Positions 9,007-17,941 of a stretch of 60,424 bases of DNA are shown in pieces. Position numbers and translations under genes: made by a program. The notes below the pieces were generated by a model. The model did no database searches. It was not told the DNA's origin and saw only the letters and a program-made list of their open reading frames with translations. Positions within the stretch are counted from its first letter, which is position 1. Each line of letters starts with the position of its first letter. Source of the DNA: Terriglobia bacterium (GTDB lineage: Bacteria > Acidobacteriota > Terriglobia > Bryobacterales > UBA6623); contig VXMF01000026.1 of the NCBI GenBank assembly GCA_009841225.1, positions 1 to 60,424 on the forward strand, read 5' to 3'.

Positions 9007-9014
9007 AGCCGCTG

Positions 9015-9848
9015 ATGAAGCGTTCACTCGCTGCCCAGGCTGGGCGTTCGGGGCGGGCGGCAATGCTGGCCGCAGCGCTGGCATGGCTGCCCCTGAGCGG
9101 CGCGGCAGTCGAGATCGTAGCCCATCGCGGTGCCTCGTACGATGCCCCCGAGAACACCCTCCCGGCGGTAGAACTGGGCTGGGAGCAAGGCGCGGATGCG
9201 GTGGAAGTCGATATCCACCAGACGAGCGACGGGAACGTCGTTGCGATTCACGACCGTGACACGCGGCGGGTCACCGGCAAGCTAGGTGTCGTGGCCGAAA
9301 TGCGGTTGGACCAGCTGCTCCTGTTGGACGCCGGCGCATGGAAGGGGGCACAGTGGTCGGGCACGCGGATCCCCACTTTGGAGCAGGTGCTTGAGACAGT
9401 GCTGCCCGGCAAGACGCTCGTGGTAGAGATCAAGTGCCCCAGAGACGTTCTGCCGGAACTGGAGAGGGTGCTGGATGCATCCGGAAAGCGGGAGCAGGTC
9501 ATGCTGATTGCGTTCGACTACGACACGATCAGCGAGGCGAAGCAAAGGATGCCAGACCGGCCCTGCTACTGGCTGTACGGCTTCTCAGAGTCAGAGGCTG
9601 CCACTTATGCGGTGCGGTCGCAGGACGATTTGCTCGAAAGAGTGCAGAGGGCCGCGCTCGACGGGCTCGACGTCAGGCACAGCGGCCCGTGGACCGCAGG
9701 GTTGGCGGACGCCTTGCGCAAGCTGGGCAAGGCCCTCTATGTCTACACCGTGAATGATGCGGAACAAGCGCGCAGGCTCCGGGACGTGGGCGTGGCGGGC
9801 ATCACGACCGACCGGCCGGCGTTTCTCCGCAAGGCGCTTGCAGAATGA
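9015..9848 (+). CDS. Glycerophosphodiester phosphodiesterase
   Basis: A 277-residue enzyme that hydrolyses glycerophosphodiesters to an alcohol and glycerol 3-phosphate. An N-terminal hydrophobic signal (AAMLAAALAWLPLSGAAV) implies export. IVAHRGASYDAPENTLPA carries the catalytic His-Arg and Glu, and VEVDIHQTSDGNVVAIHD carries the metal-binding Glu/Asp and second catalytic His. The closing YTVNDAEQARRLRDVGVAGITTDRP is the typical GDPD end. The next gene overlaps its stop by 4 nt (ATGA), so the two form an operon. Confidence 0.93.
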   Translation: MKRSLAAQAGRSGRAAMLAAALAWLPLSGAAVEIVAHRGASYDAPENTLPAVELGWEQGADAVEVDIHQTSDGNVVAIHDRDTRRVTGKLGVVAEMRLDQLLLLDAGAWKGAQWSGTRIPTLEQVLETVLPGKTLVVEIKCPRDVLPELERVLDASGKREQVMLIAFDYDTISEAKQRMPDRPCYWLYGFSESEAATYAVRSQDDLLERVQRAALDGLDVRHSGPWTAGLADALRKLGKALYVYTVNDAEQARRLRDVGVAGITTDRPAFLRKALAE

Positions 9849-10204
9849 CCCTCCGGACGGTCCTCGCCAGGCTCGCCGTACTGGCTGCAGCGGTTGCTCT
9901 GGCGCACGTTTTCTTCGCTCAGTTCTGCGATCTGGTCTATGGTTGCGGATGCGAGGCTCCCTGGGCCGGCGCCGCACGGCACTGCAATATTCACAACGCC
10001 GCGCCTCCCCACTGCCCGTGGTGCTTGGACGAGGGATCGCTCGGCCGGCTGTCGCTCGGTGCCGTCGTTGTCGCGCAGTGCGCCTTGACGCTTTGGCCGG
10101 GCAGATTCGGGCTGGTCCGCGCGATCGCGACCTTCTTGGCGTTTCCCGTCGTCGGGGCGATTGGCGGCCTGCTCGCAGGGCTCGGCACGCAGTATTGGCA
10201 GTGA
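9845..10204 (+). CDS. Small Cys-rich membrane protein of unknown function
   Basis: A 119-residue protein that starts inside the stop of the phosphodiesterase gene. It has an N-terminal membrane segment (VLARLAVLAAAVALAHVFFA), a middle region with seven cysteines (CDLVYGCGCEAPW ... HCNIHNAAPPHCPWC) that probably faces the periplasm, and two further hydrophobic segments. The spaced Cys and His residues suggest disulfides or a metal site. I do not recognise the family. It converges on the oxidoreductase gene 33 nt away. Confidence 0.75.
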   Translation: MTLRTVLARLAVLAAAVALAHVFFAQFCDLVYGCGCEAPWAGAARHCNIHNAAPPHCPWCLDEGSLGRLSLGAVVVAQCALTLWPGRFGLVRAIATFLAFPVVGAIGGLLAGLGTQYWQ

Positions 10205-10237
10205 GGGCGCCGTTCAGCCGCCCTTCGCGCGCCTGGC

Positions 10238-11548
10238 TCAGACCTTTTCGGGCACCACGTAAGGGAGCCGGTAGCGGCGCGAGAGCATCTCGTTGGCCAT
10301 CCCGTTGCCGACGAATCGTCCGGTCCCTCGATCTGTATGCAACTGCTGCCCGCAACGGTAGCTGATATTCGCAAGGTGACACAGCTCGGCCGCTGCCGCA
10401 CCGACCTGCACGTCGGCGTTCAGCGCGTAATGGTTCCGCGAGCGCACCGCCTCGACGAAATTGGCCATATGCGGGCGGGGGTCCCAGATTTTGTCTTCGT
10501 GAGGCTCTTCCTCGTGGGTCTTCTGCCGCTCGTCCCCCATGAAGATGCGGAATCCGTACGGGTCCACGACCATGTAGCCTTGGTCGCCGAAGAAGATGTT
10601 GCCCACGTAGCTGCTGCCGCGCAAGGGTGCGCCACCCTCGTTCGGGCTGGACAGGTTGCGTACGTCGAAGACGATCTCGGACCTGTCAAAGCGAAAATGC
10701 GCCTGTTGCGTGTTTGGGGTCTCTTGGTCGTCCTGCCAGACGAACTTGCCCCCGCTTGAAGAGATCGCCCTAGGCCTGCCGTATTCGGCAAGCCCCCAGC
10801 GGCATATGTCCATCTCATGTACGCCCTGGTTGCCGATATCGCCATTGCCGGTATCCCAGAACCAGTGCCAGTTGTAGGCGAAGCGGTTCTTGCTGTAGGG
10901 CCGCATCGGGGCTGGCCCGAGAAACAGGTCCCAATCTAGGCCGGCGGGAACCGGCTCCTCCGGCGTGTGACCGATCGACTTCCTGCGGCGGAAGCACAGT
11001 CCGCGAGCCATGTAGACCGTGCCGATCGCGCCTTCGCGGAGCATGGCCATCGCTTTGCGCTTGTGCCCGATGGAGCGGCTCTGCGAGCCGACCTGCACCA
11101 TGCGCTTGTACTTGCGGGCCGCCTTGACCATCTGCTCGCCCTCGAATGCGTTGTGGCTGGCCGGTTTTTCGACATAGACGTCCTTGCCTGCCTGGCAAGC
11201 CCAGATGGTGCTCAGCGCGTGCCAGTGATTGGGCGTTGCCACCGACACAGCGTCGATGTCCCTGTCCTCGAACAGCTTGCGCATGTCCGCGTATTCCTTG
11301 GGAGCGCTGTCTTGAAGGTTGCGCACCATGGCCGATGCGCGTTCGCGCGCCGCTTGGTTGACGTCGCAGATCGCGGCGATCCTGGCACCCGGCACTTCGG
11401 AGAAGTATCCGAGGTGGCCGCGCCCGCGCCCGCCCGTGCCGATGACAGCCAGGTTTACGGTGTCGTTGGCTCCAAGCACCGGAAACGCACTGCTCGCCAC
11501 GACTGCTCCAGCCCCGCGAAGGAATGTCCGTCGACTGGCTTGGCTCAT
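10238..11548 (-). CDS. Tat-exported Gfo/Idh/MocA family oxidoreductase
   Basis: A 436-residue paralogue of the protein at 4009. The start at 11548 opens a clear twin-arginine signal (SRRTFLRGAGAVVASSAF). The Rossmann motif AVIGTGGRGRGH, the catalytic-lysine motif YVEKPASHNAFEGEQM and the region LDWDLFLGPAPMRPYSKNRF with NWHWFWDTGNGDIGNQGVHEMD mark the acidobacterial/planctomycete Tat subgroup. TACGCT lies 7 nt upstream of the ATG, with no ribosome-binding site, so the message may be leaderless. It is divergent from the M28 peptidase gene. The substrate is unknown, probably a sugar or glycoside. Confidence 0.9.
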   Translation of the reverse strand: MSQASRRTFLRGAGAVVASSAFPVLGANDTVNLAVIGTGGRGRGHLGYFSEVPGARIAAICDVNQAARERASAMVRNLQDSAPKEYADMRKLFEDRDIDAVSVATPNHWHALSTIWACQAGKDVYVEKPASHNAFEGEQMVKAARKYKRMVQVGSQSRSIGHKRKAMAMLREGAIGTVYMARGLCFRRRKSIGHTPEEPVPAGLDWDLFLGPAPMRPYSKNRFAYNWHWFWDTGNGDIGNQGVHEMDICRWGLAEYGRPRAISSSGGKFVWQDDQETPNTQQAHFRFDRSEIVFDVRNLSSPNEGGAPLRGSSYVGNIFFGDQGYMVVDPYGFRIFMGDERQKTHEEEPHEDKIWDPRPHMANFVEAVRSRNHYALNADVQVGAAAAELCHLANISYRCGQQLHTDRGTGRFVGNGMANEMLSRRYRLPYVVPEKV

Positions 11549-11555
11549 GGCGTAC

Positions 11556-11561
11556 AGCGTA
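11556..11561 (-). promoter_or_regulatory. -10 element TACGCT for the Tat oxidoreductase gene
   Basis: On the minus strand TACGCT ends 7 nt before the ATG at 11548. The geometry fits a leaderless transcript. Confidence 0.35.
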
Positions 11562-11603
11562 CTACAGGGACTTTGCAGTCCGGCCTGTGGTACCTTCACT
11601 TGC

Positions 11604-13085
11604 TTGTTGCCGTTCCGACAACTCATCCGCTCCCTGCTGCTGGCCAGCCTGGTCGCTGAGCTAGCTGCCGCGGCGGTCCTCGGGCGCGTCGAGACATCGG
11701 TGCGCACCGCGCAAGGCCTCGATGCCGACTTGCGGACCCTGTGCGACGCGATCGGCCCGCGCATGGCCGGCACGGAGGCCATGCGGGACGCCCTGCAGTG
11801 GGGACTGCGGTCGTTTCAAGAAGCCGGCTTGCAGACCGCAAGGCTGGAGCCGGTTCCGATCCCTCGGGCGTGGCGCGAGGGCGAGACCCGAATCGAGGTG
11901 GTACAGCCGCGTCCCTTCCGGCTGCGAGCCGCCGCCTCGGCTTTTTCTCCCAGTGTCCGGGAGCCAAAGGAGGCAGAGCTGGCGCTAGGAGGGAGCGGCC
12001 AAGAAGGGGCGATTCTCCAGGCTGGCGAGAGCTTGCGCGGCAAGATCGTCTTGGTGGAGCTGCGCGAGGCCTCCTCGCTGGAGAGCCTGGGGCTGTCCCA
12101 GCGCGATGCGATGGTGGCCGTCCGCGAGGCTGCCGAGGTTGGCGCGCTTGCGGTGCTGATCGTTTCGACCCGCCCGCGGCAACTCCTCTACCGGCACGTC
12201 AATAACCTCTCGGCCGAGCTGGACCCGATTCCGTCGGCACTGGTCGCTCGCGAAGACGGCCTGCGCCTCGCTCGCCTGCTCGAGCTGGATGAGCGCGTGC
12301 GGGTCCGATTGGACATGCCCAATCAGATCGGATCTTCGTTCGAGACGGCCAACGTCGTGGCAGAAATTCCCGGAGACGGCCTGCCGGACGAGATCGTGCT
12401 GCTTGGAGCCCACCTCGATTCGTGGGACATGGGCACGGGCTGCTTGGACAATGCCGTGAACGTCGCCTTGGTCCTGCACGTCGCGCGCGCGATCGCCGAA
12501 GCGGGAGTGCGGCCGCTGCGCACCTTGCGTTTCGTGCTGTTCGGCGGCGAGGAGTTCGGCCTGTTCGGATCGCTGGCATATGTCGATTCGCATCGCGCCG
12601 AACTCGACCGCCACGTGGCGACTCTAGTGCATGACATGGGTGGCGGGCCTCTGAGCGGCTACTCGACCGGGGGCCGCCGCGATCTATTGCGCCAAGTCGA
12701 GCGGCTGCTTGGCGGCGCGGACGAATTCGGGCGCCTTCGGCACACTGCGAAGGCGTACTTCATGAGCGACAATTTCACGTTCATGCTGCAGGGCGTGCCG
12801 TCCCTATTCGCGGTGCAGGAGACTTCGGACTACTACTCCTCCTACCACTCCGAGGCCGACACGTTCGACAAGGTCGATATCGACAGCGTCAGGAGTTCGG
12901 CGGTGGTTGCCGCACGGACGCTGGTCGGGATCGCGCAAGAGACGGAGCGCATCGCTGAGAGGTGGTCGGCGGCCGAAGTTTCGAGATGGCTTCAGGACCA
13001 AGGGCTGATCAGGCACTTGCGCTTCCTGGGCGTCTGGGATGCATGGCGGCCGCAACGGAACGGCGCCGCTCTCGATTCGAACTGA
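11604..13085 (+). CDS. Secreted M28-family metallopeptidase with PA domain
   Basis: A predicted periplasmic zinc aminopeptidase or carboxypeptidase of about 493 residues. The start is uncertain: I favour TTG 11604 (or 11607), because TACCTT lies 7 nt upstream and it opens a good signal peptide (RQLIRSLLLASLVAELAAAA). ATG 11547 is in frame but would overlap the divergent gene's start codon. A protease-associated region (GKIVLVELREASS ... VGALAVLIVSTRPRQ) is inserted before the catalytic core. Zinc site residues are visible in LGAHLDSWDMGTGCLDNA, LFGGEEFGLFGS, LVHDMGGG and SSYHSEADTFDKVD. This layout resembles glutamate carboxypeptidase/PSMA-like and CPQ-like peptidases. Confidence 0.88.
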   Translation: MLPFRQLIRSLLLASLVAELAAAAVLGRVETSVRTAQGLDADLRTLCDAIGPRMAGTEAMRDALQWGLRSFQEAGLQTARLEPVPIPRAWREGETRIEVVQPRPFRLRAAASAFSPSVREPKEAELALGGSGQEGAILQAGESLRGKIVLVELREASSLESLGLSQRDAMVAVREAAEVGALAVLIVSTRPRQLLYRHVNNLSAELDPIPSALVAREDGLRLARLLELDERVRVRLDMPNQIGSSFETANVVAEIPGDGLPDEIVLLGAHLDSWDMGTGCLDNAVNVALVLHVARAIAEAGVRPLRTLRFVLFGGEEFGLFGSLAYVDSHRAELDRHVATLVHDMGGGPLSGYSTGGRRDLLRQVERLLGGADEFGRLRHTAKAYFMSDNFTFMLQGVPSLFAVQETSDYYSSYHSEADTFDKVDIDSVRSSAVVAARTLVGIAQETERIAERWSAAEVSRWLQDQGLIRHLRFLGVWDAWRPQRNGAALDSN

Positions 13086-13108
13086 GCGATGGCTCGATGG
13101 CGGATTGG

Positions 13109-13114
13109 TAGGGT
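13109..13114 (+). promoter_or_regulatory. -10 element TAGGGT just before the carboxyltransferase start
   Basis: TAGGGT ends exactly 6 nt before the ATG at 13121. The arrangement fits a leaderless message. Confidence 0.35.
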
Positions 13115-13120
13115 AGGGCG

Positions 13121-14755
13121 ATGGCGTTTCCTCTTGGCCCGCAGCCCGGCCTGACGGCTCCGGATGCCGACGAGCGGGGCGCGCGGCGCGCTTACATGCA
13201 TGCGCTGATAGCCGAGTTGCAGGACCTGGAGGACGCGGTCCGGCTTGGCGGCGGCCCCAAACGGATCGAGCGGCAGCGCAAGGCGGGGAAGCTGCTGGCG
13301 CGGGAGCGCATCGCGGCCCTGCTGGACGAAGGCGAGGAACTGTTGGAACTGGGCCTGCTCATGGCCCACGACGCCCACGGCGGCATGGCTCCGGCGGCCG
13401 GCGTCGTGACTGGGATCGGTCGAGTCGGCGGCCGGCAGGTTGCTGTGATGGCCAACGATGCCACCGTGAAGGCTGGCAGCTGGTTCCCCGAGACTGTCTC
13501 GAAGGTGCTGCGCATCCAAGAGGCAGCGATGCGCTGCCGCATCCCGATCGTGTACTTGGTTGATTCCGCCGGAGTCTTCCTGCCGGAGCAGCACGGCACG
13601 TTTCCGGGAAAATATGGCGGCGCGCGAATCTTCCACAATTGCGCCCGCATGCGTCGCCAATTGAGGATTCCGCAGATTTCCGCCGTGATGGGGCAGTGCA
13701 TTGCTGGCGGCGCATACCTGCCCGCGCTGAGCGACGTGATCCTCATGGTGGAGGGCACGAGCTTCATGGGCTTGGGCGGACCGAACCTGGTCCAAGGCGC
13801 GATCGGCCAACAGGTCGAGGCGGAGGCCCTCGGCGGAGCCTCCATGCATACCGAGAAAAGCGGTGTCGCGCACTACCGAGTGGCTGACGATGAGGAGTGC
13901 ATCGCCCGCATCCGGACGCTATTGCTCGGGCTTCCGCGCACTGCTTCGGCACCGCTGAACCGCTCGGACCCCGAGTCCAGCGGAGGGCTTGACGAGATCT
14001 TGCCGAGCGACCGCCGCCTGCCCTACGACATGCATGCGGTCGTCCGGCGCATCGTGGATCGGGACGGGTGCATGGAATTCATGGCCGAGCGCGCGCCGGA
14101 GCTGCTGTGCGCGAATGTCCAGGTCGGGGGTTGGCCCGTGGGCTTGATTGCCAACCGGCGAGGCTTGTTCCGCGATGGCGAGAGTACCCGCATCGGAGCC
14201 ATCATCTACGCCGAGACAGCCCGCAAGGCCGCTGAATTCGTGCAGAAGTGCGACCGCCAGGGCCACCCGCTGGTCTACTTCCAAGACGTCACCGGCTTCA
14301 TGGTCGGACCCCAGGCCGAGCGGAGCGGCATCATTCGGGCCGGTGCCGAAATGGTCGAATCGATGGCGACGACGCGCGTGCCCAAGATCGTGGTGACCTT
14401 GCGGCACGCCAGCGGGGCGGGGTACTACGCGATGGCCGGCCAGGGGTTCGATCCGGAGTTCATTTTCGGCTGGCCAACGGCCCGGGTCGGCGTCATGGAA
14501 GGCGAATCGGCTGTCCAAGCGATGTTCGCGAGCGAATTGCGGGCACTAGAAGGAGATGATTCCGGCCCGCCGGAAGACCTGCTGGACGAAATTGAGCGTA
14601 CGCGCCAGCAGTATGACCGCACACTCGACGCCAACTGGTGCGCGTCCAAGGGGCACGTAGATGCCATCATCCGCCCCGAGGCCACGCGGGACGTCTTGAT
14701 CAGCTGCTTGGAGGCCGTTCAAGGTCACGGGTATGCGCTAGCTACGAAGGGCTGA
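13121..14755 (+). CDS. Acyl-CoA carboxylase carboxyltransferase (beta) subunit
   Basis: A 544-residue cytoplasmic enzyme that transfers carboxyl from biotin to an acyl-CoA such as propionyl- or 3-methylcrotonyl-CoA. LLARERIAALLDEGEELLELG opens the fold. The N-terminal crotonase-like half contains IVYLVDSAGVFLPEQ and MGQCIAGGAYLPALSD. The C-terminal half contains LVYFQDVTGFMVGPQAERSG and the oxyanion-type region RHASGAGYYAMAGQGFDPEF. YGGARIFHNCARM and the MVEGTSFMGLGGPNLV stretch favour the methylcrotonyl/geranyl-CoA branch over propionyl-CoA. No biotin carboxylase or biotin carrier gene is near, so its partner must be elsewhere. Confidence 0.9.
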   Translation: MAFPLGPQPGLTAPDADERGARRAYMHALIAELQDLEDAVRLGGGPKRIERQRKAGKLLARERIAALLDEGEELLELGLLMAHDAHGGMAPAAGVVTGIGRVGGRQVAVMANDATVKAGSWFPETVSKVLRIQEAAMRCRIPIVYLVDSAGVFLPEQHGTFPGKYGGARIFHNCARMRRQLRIPQISAVMGQCIAGGAYLPALSDVILMVEGTSFMGLGGPNLVQGAIGQQVEAEALGGASMHTEKSGVAHYRVADDEECIARIRTLLLGLPRTASAPLNRSDPESSGGLDEILPSDRRLPYDMHAVVRRIVDRDGCMEFMAERAPELLCANVQVGGWPVGLIANRRGLFRDGESTRIGAIIYAETARKAAEFVQKCDRQGHPLVYFQDVTGFMVGPQAERSGIIRAGAEMVESMATTRVPKIVVTLRHASGAGYYAMAGQGFDPEFIFGWPTARVGVMEGESAVQAMFASELRALEGDDSGPPEDLLDEIERTRQQYDRTLDANWCASKGHVDAIIRPEATRDVLISCLEAVQGHGYALATKG

Positions 14756-14842
14756 TTGCCGCCGCACTCGCCGGCTCGAAACGGGAGCCAAAGCCCCAGC
14801 GTCAAATTTCAGGGGCCTGTGCAAGAATCAAGAATTGGTGCG

Positions 14843-17800
14843 ATGAGAGGGAGGGTTAGCTTCGCAGCCGTCGGCGCTCTTGCCATAGCGTCCGTCGCCA
14901 CCGCCCCTGTATTCGCCGCTCCCGAGCACTTCGACAAGGTCGCTTGCGGGAATCCGCGCACTGCGCAGGAAGCTGTTTTCTTGGCGCAGCAGCGGCGGTT
15001 GTCGGAGGTAAAGGAGAGCTTCAGTGCCCGTGCCCAGACCGGACCGTCCGTGCCGACCAGCGTGGATGGCATCGCGATCGTCGAAGCCACGAATGAAGTG
15101 CTCTCGCCGCCGCACCCGTTTGACCTAGCCGAGTCCTCGATCACGATCACGCCCGAGCAGGACAGTTTCCGAGTCGCGGCTTCCAAGTTTCCCGACGGGG
15201 CGCCGCTGCCCGAAGAGGGAACGCCGTTGGATCTGGAGGATGACGACTTCAAGCTCGTCGAATTGCCGTTCTCGTTTCCCTACTACGGTTCGTCGCATGA
15301 CAGTCTCTTCGTCAATTCCGATGGCAATCTCACGTTCGTCTACCCGGAGGCGAGCTCTCGGCCTAGGAACTACTCGCGCGCTGCCTACGGCCCGGCGCGG
15401 ATCGCCCCCCTATTTCGCGATCTGGACCCGAGCCGCGGAGGAAGCGTCCGGGTTGCGGCAACATCCGAAGCGTTGACAGTGGCATGGCATGCTGTGCCGG
15501 TGTTTACCGAGGGACCCGTGGGAGACGCGCAGACCTTCCAAGTGACTATCCACCGAAACGGCGCCATCGAATTCCGCTATGGGGATGTAAACCTCCTCGA
15601 TGCGGTGGTCGGCGTGTTTAGCGGCCGGGTCTCGAGCGGTGTCGAAACGGTCGACTGGAGTTCGGTCGAGTCCGAGCTCTTCGACGCGGACAGCATTCTT
15701 GCCGAGGTCTTCGTCAGCGATCCGGCTATCGACGAATTCGCAGTGGTGCATTCGTTTTATCGCACCCACGAGGATGCCTATGACACGGTGGTCGTCTTCA
15801 ACGATCTCGAAATGGACGCCAGCGATTTTTCGCTCGCCCACGCTTACACCGTGCGCAACGAGGTTCGCGGAATCGGCGAGTTTATCTACGACAGCGGCCG
15901 TGTGTTCGGCTCGCCTCGCCGCCTGTCGTCATTCGTCAATATGGGCGCGCTATCGGACTACCCCTCCAGCCCGGCCGCGCCGATCCGCGGACTGCCGCAT
16001 TCTTCGATGCTGACGATCTTGGCGCACGAGGTTGGACACCGGTTCCTGGCTTATACGCCGTTCAAGGATCCCGAGACCGGCGAGCTGTCCGACGCCCTGC
16101 TCGGGCGCCAGTTCGCGCACTGGAGCTTTTTCTTGAACTCTGCTGCTTCTGTGCTCGAGGGCAATGCCATCAAGGACAACGGCGAGGGCACTAGTCCCCG
16201 CTTCGAGACCACTGCTGCAACGCAGACCTACAGCCTCCTCGACCAGTACTTGATGGGACTGCTGGATCCGTCGGAGGTGTCGCCGACGTTCTTGGTCACG
16301 AACCCCACGTCGGCGACGGCGGCGCTCGGCAATGCGTCGCGCACGCCGGAAGTCGGCGTGGAGTTCGACGGAGTCCGCAAGGAGATCCGCGTGGAGGACA
16401 TCATCGAGGCAGTCGGTCCCCGCCGGCCCGATTCTTCTGTGTCCCAGAGACACTTCCGCCAGGCGTTCGTCCTGCTGGTTGATGAGGGAGTCCAGCCCAA
16501 GCCGGAATCACTGCGCACGTTGAGGCAGCTGAGAAGGTGGTGGCTGTCGTTCTTCGACTTGCATTCCGAATCCAGGGCTTCAAGTGAGGCCGAGTTAGTG
16601 CGGATGCTGCATTTGTCCACGTGGCCCGCAGGCGGGCTGCTGGTCGGCTGTACCGGCTCGGCGCAGGTCATGATCTCCGAGTCTCGCGACACCGACCTCG
16701 TCGTGAACCTTCGGCTTGACGGTGCCATTGCCGAAATCCCCTCCACCGTGACGATCCCGGCGGGGGAAGTATTAGCCGAATTTGAGGCTCGCGCGCTCGA
16801 AGCTGGCACGGCAACCCTCACGGCGGAAGCAGCCGAGACCGGTTATGACCGCTTGGAGACTCGTTTGGTAGTACGTGACGACGCCACGGAGCTCAACTTG
16901 GAGCCGCTGCACTTCTCGGAGCAATATGGCATTGCGGGCTCGAAGCTGGCCGAGCCGCTGGAGTACCGAGTTCGGGACGAGAACTTGGTGCCCTATAGCG
17001 GAATCGAGCTTGCATTCACGGCGACCGGCACGGACGCCGCCGAATCGCTGTCCAGTAGGACCGACGCGTTCGGACGAGCCGAGATCGAGTGGCCCCTGGC
17101 GTCTTCGGCAGGCCAGCAGACATTGACGGCGACTATCAGCGGCGCGCCCGATGGCGGCGTCGAGACCCAGGCGGTCGCATCCGAGAATCCGCCTGCGGTG
17201 ACGGCCGCTCTCACGGCCAATGCCGCGAGTGGCGAAACTGCGGATGGAGGCCGGGGATTCGCCCGCGGGAGCTTGGTGACGATCTACGGCAATGCCTTGG
17301 CGACCGGGCCGTTCGAAGCTGATACGCTCCTGCTTTTCGACAATCCGGCTCTTCCCGTGGATCTGGGCCTTAGCAGCGTGCATGTCGCTGGAGTGGCAGC
17401 TCCGCTGGTGAAGGTGTCCCCGACAGAGATTTCCTTTCAGCTGCCCTTCCAGATTCCTGCGGATACGGCGGACATCGTGGTGTCGTCCCCGTTCGGGCGG
17501 ACAGATCCTGTGACGATCACCTTGGGTTCTGCACAGCCGGGCATCTTCCCGGATCGGGTGAGCGGGGGGGCGCGCGCTGCCGTGGAAGATCCGAACAACC
17601 CGGGAGGCGGCGTGCTGCCGCGTGCGGGGGGCTTGCTGGAAATCTATGGCACCGGATTTGGAGCGGTCAGCCCGCCCGGACGCACGGGGCGGCCCGGACT
17701 CTCCATGCCCAGGCAGAACGTCGTTGCAGAAACGGAAGCGTGGGTGGACGAACAGACCGTCGAGGTCACCCTGAGCGCGCTGTCGCCTTTCGAAGCCGGC

Positions 17801-17911
17801 GTCTATGTGGTGACGCTAGACCTGCCGGCAGATCTCCAACCTGGCGATCACACGGTCAAGATCGCAGTGGGAGGCCAGGAGAGCAATTCGGTCGCGTTCG
17901 AGTCGGAATAG
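14843..17911 (+). CDS. Large secreted protein with HEVGH motif and TIGR03437 C-terminal domain
   Basis: A protein of about 1022 residues. I chose the ATG at 14843, which opens a signal peptide (VSFAAVGALAIASVATAPVFA). Residues about 130-300 look like a beta-sandwich (FSFPYYGSSHDSLFVNSDGN, a nidogen-like pattern). A metalloprotease-like HEVGHRF lies at about residue 395, with a further LLDQYLMGL segment downstream. An Ig-like repeat region follows. The last 230 residues (GSLVTIYGNALATGPF ... VKVSPTEISFQLPFQIP ... GGLLEIYGTGFGAVSP) match TIGR03437, a domain I know mainly from Solibacter relatives. Probably secreted to or beyond the outer membrane. A peptidase role is suggested by the motif only; the third metal ligand was not identified. 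Confidence 0.85.
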   Translation: MRGRVSFAAVGALAIASVATAPVFAAPEHFDKVACGNPRTAQEAVFLAQQRRLSEVKESFSARAQTGPSVPTSVDGIAIVEATNEVLSPPHPFDLAESSITITPEQDSFRVAASKFPDGAPLPEEGTPLDLEDDDFKLVELPFSFPYYGSSHDSLFVNSDGNLTFVYPEASSRPRNYSRAAYGPARIAPLFRDLDPSRGGSVRVAATSEALTVAWHAVPVFTEGPVGDAQTFQVTIHRNGAIEFRYGDVNLLDAVVGVFSGRVSSGVETVDWSSVESELFDADSILAEVFVSDPAIDEFAVVHSFYRTHEDAYDTVVVFNDLEMDASDFSLAHAYTVRNEVRGIGEFIYDSGRVFGSPRRLSSFVNMGALSDYPSSPAAPIRGLPHSSMLTILAHEVGHRFLAYTPFKDPETGELSDALLGRQFAHWSFFLNSAASVLEGNAIKDNGEGTSPRFETTAATQTYSLLDQYLMGLLDPSEVSPTFLVTNPTSATAALGNASRTPEVGVEFDGVRKEIRVEDIIEAVGPRRPDSSVSQRHFRQAFVLLVDEGVQPKPESLRTLRQLRRWWLSFFDLHSESRASSEAELVRMLHLSTWPAGGLLVGCTGSAQVMISESRDTDLVVNLRLDGAIAEIPSTVTIPAGEVLAEFEARALEAGTATLTAEAAETGYDRLETRLVVRDDATELNLEPLHFSEQYGIAGSKLAEPLEYRVRDENLVPYSGIELAFTATGTDAAESLSSRTDAFGRAEIEWPLASSAGQQTLTATISGAPDGGVETQAVASENPPAVTAALTANAASGETADGGRGFARGSLVTIYGNALATGPFEADTLLLFDNPALPVDLGLSSVHVAGVAAPLVKVSPTEISFQLPFQIPADTADIVVSSPFGRTDPVTITLGSAQPGIFPDRVSGGARAAVEDPNNPGGGVLPRAGGLLEIYGTGFGAVSPPGRTGRPGLSMPRQNVVAETEAWVDEQTVEVTLSALSPFEAGVYVVTLDLPADLQPGDHTVKIAVGGQESNSVAFESE

Positions 17912-17929
17912 TACGAAACGCCATGTCGC

Positions 17930-17935
17930 TAGACT
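17930..17935 (+). promoter_or_regulatory. -10 element TAGACT just before the DedA-like gene
   Basis: TAGACT ends 6 nt before the ATG at 17942, matching the spacing at 5401, 13121 and 41251. Confidence 0.35.
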
Positions 17936-17941
17936 CTTAGG

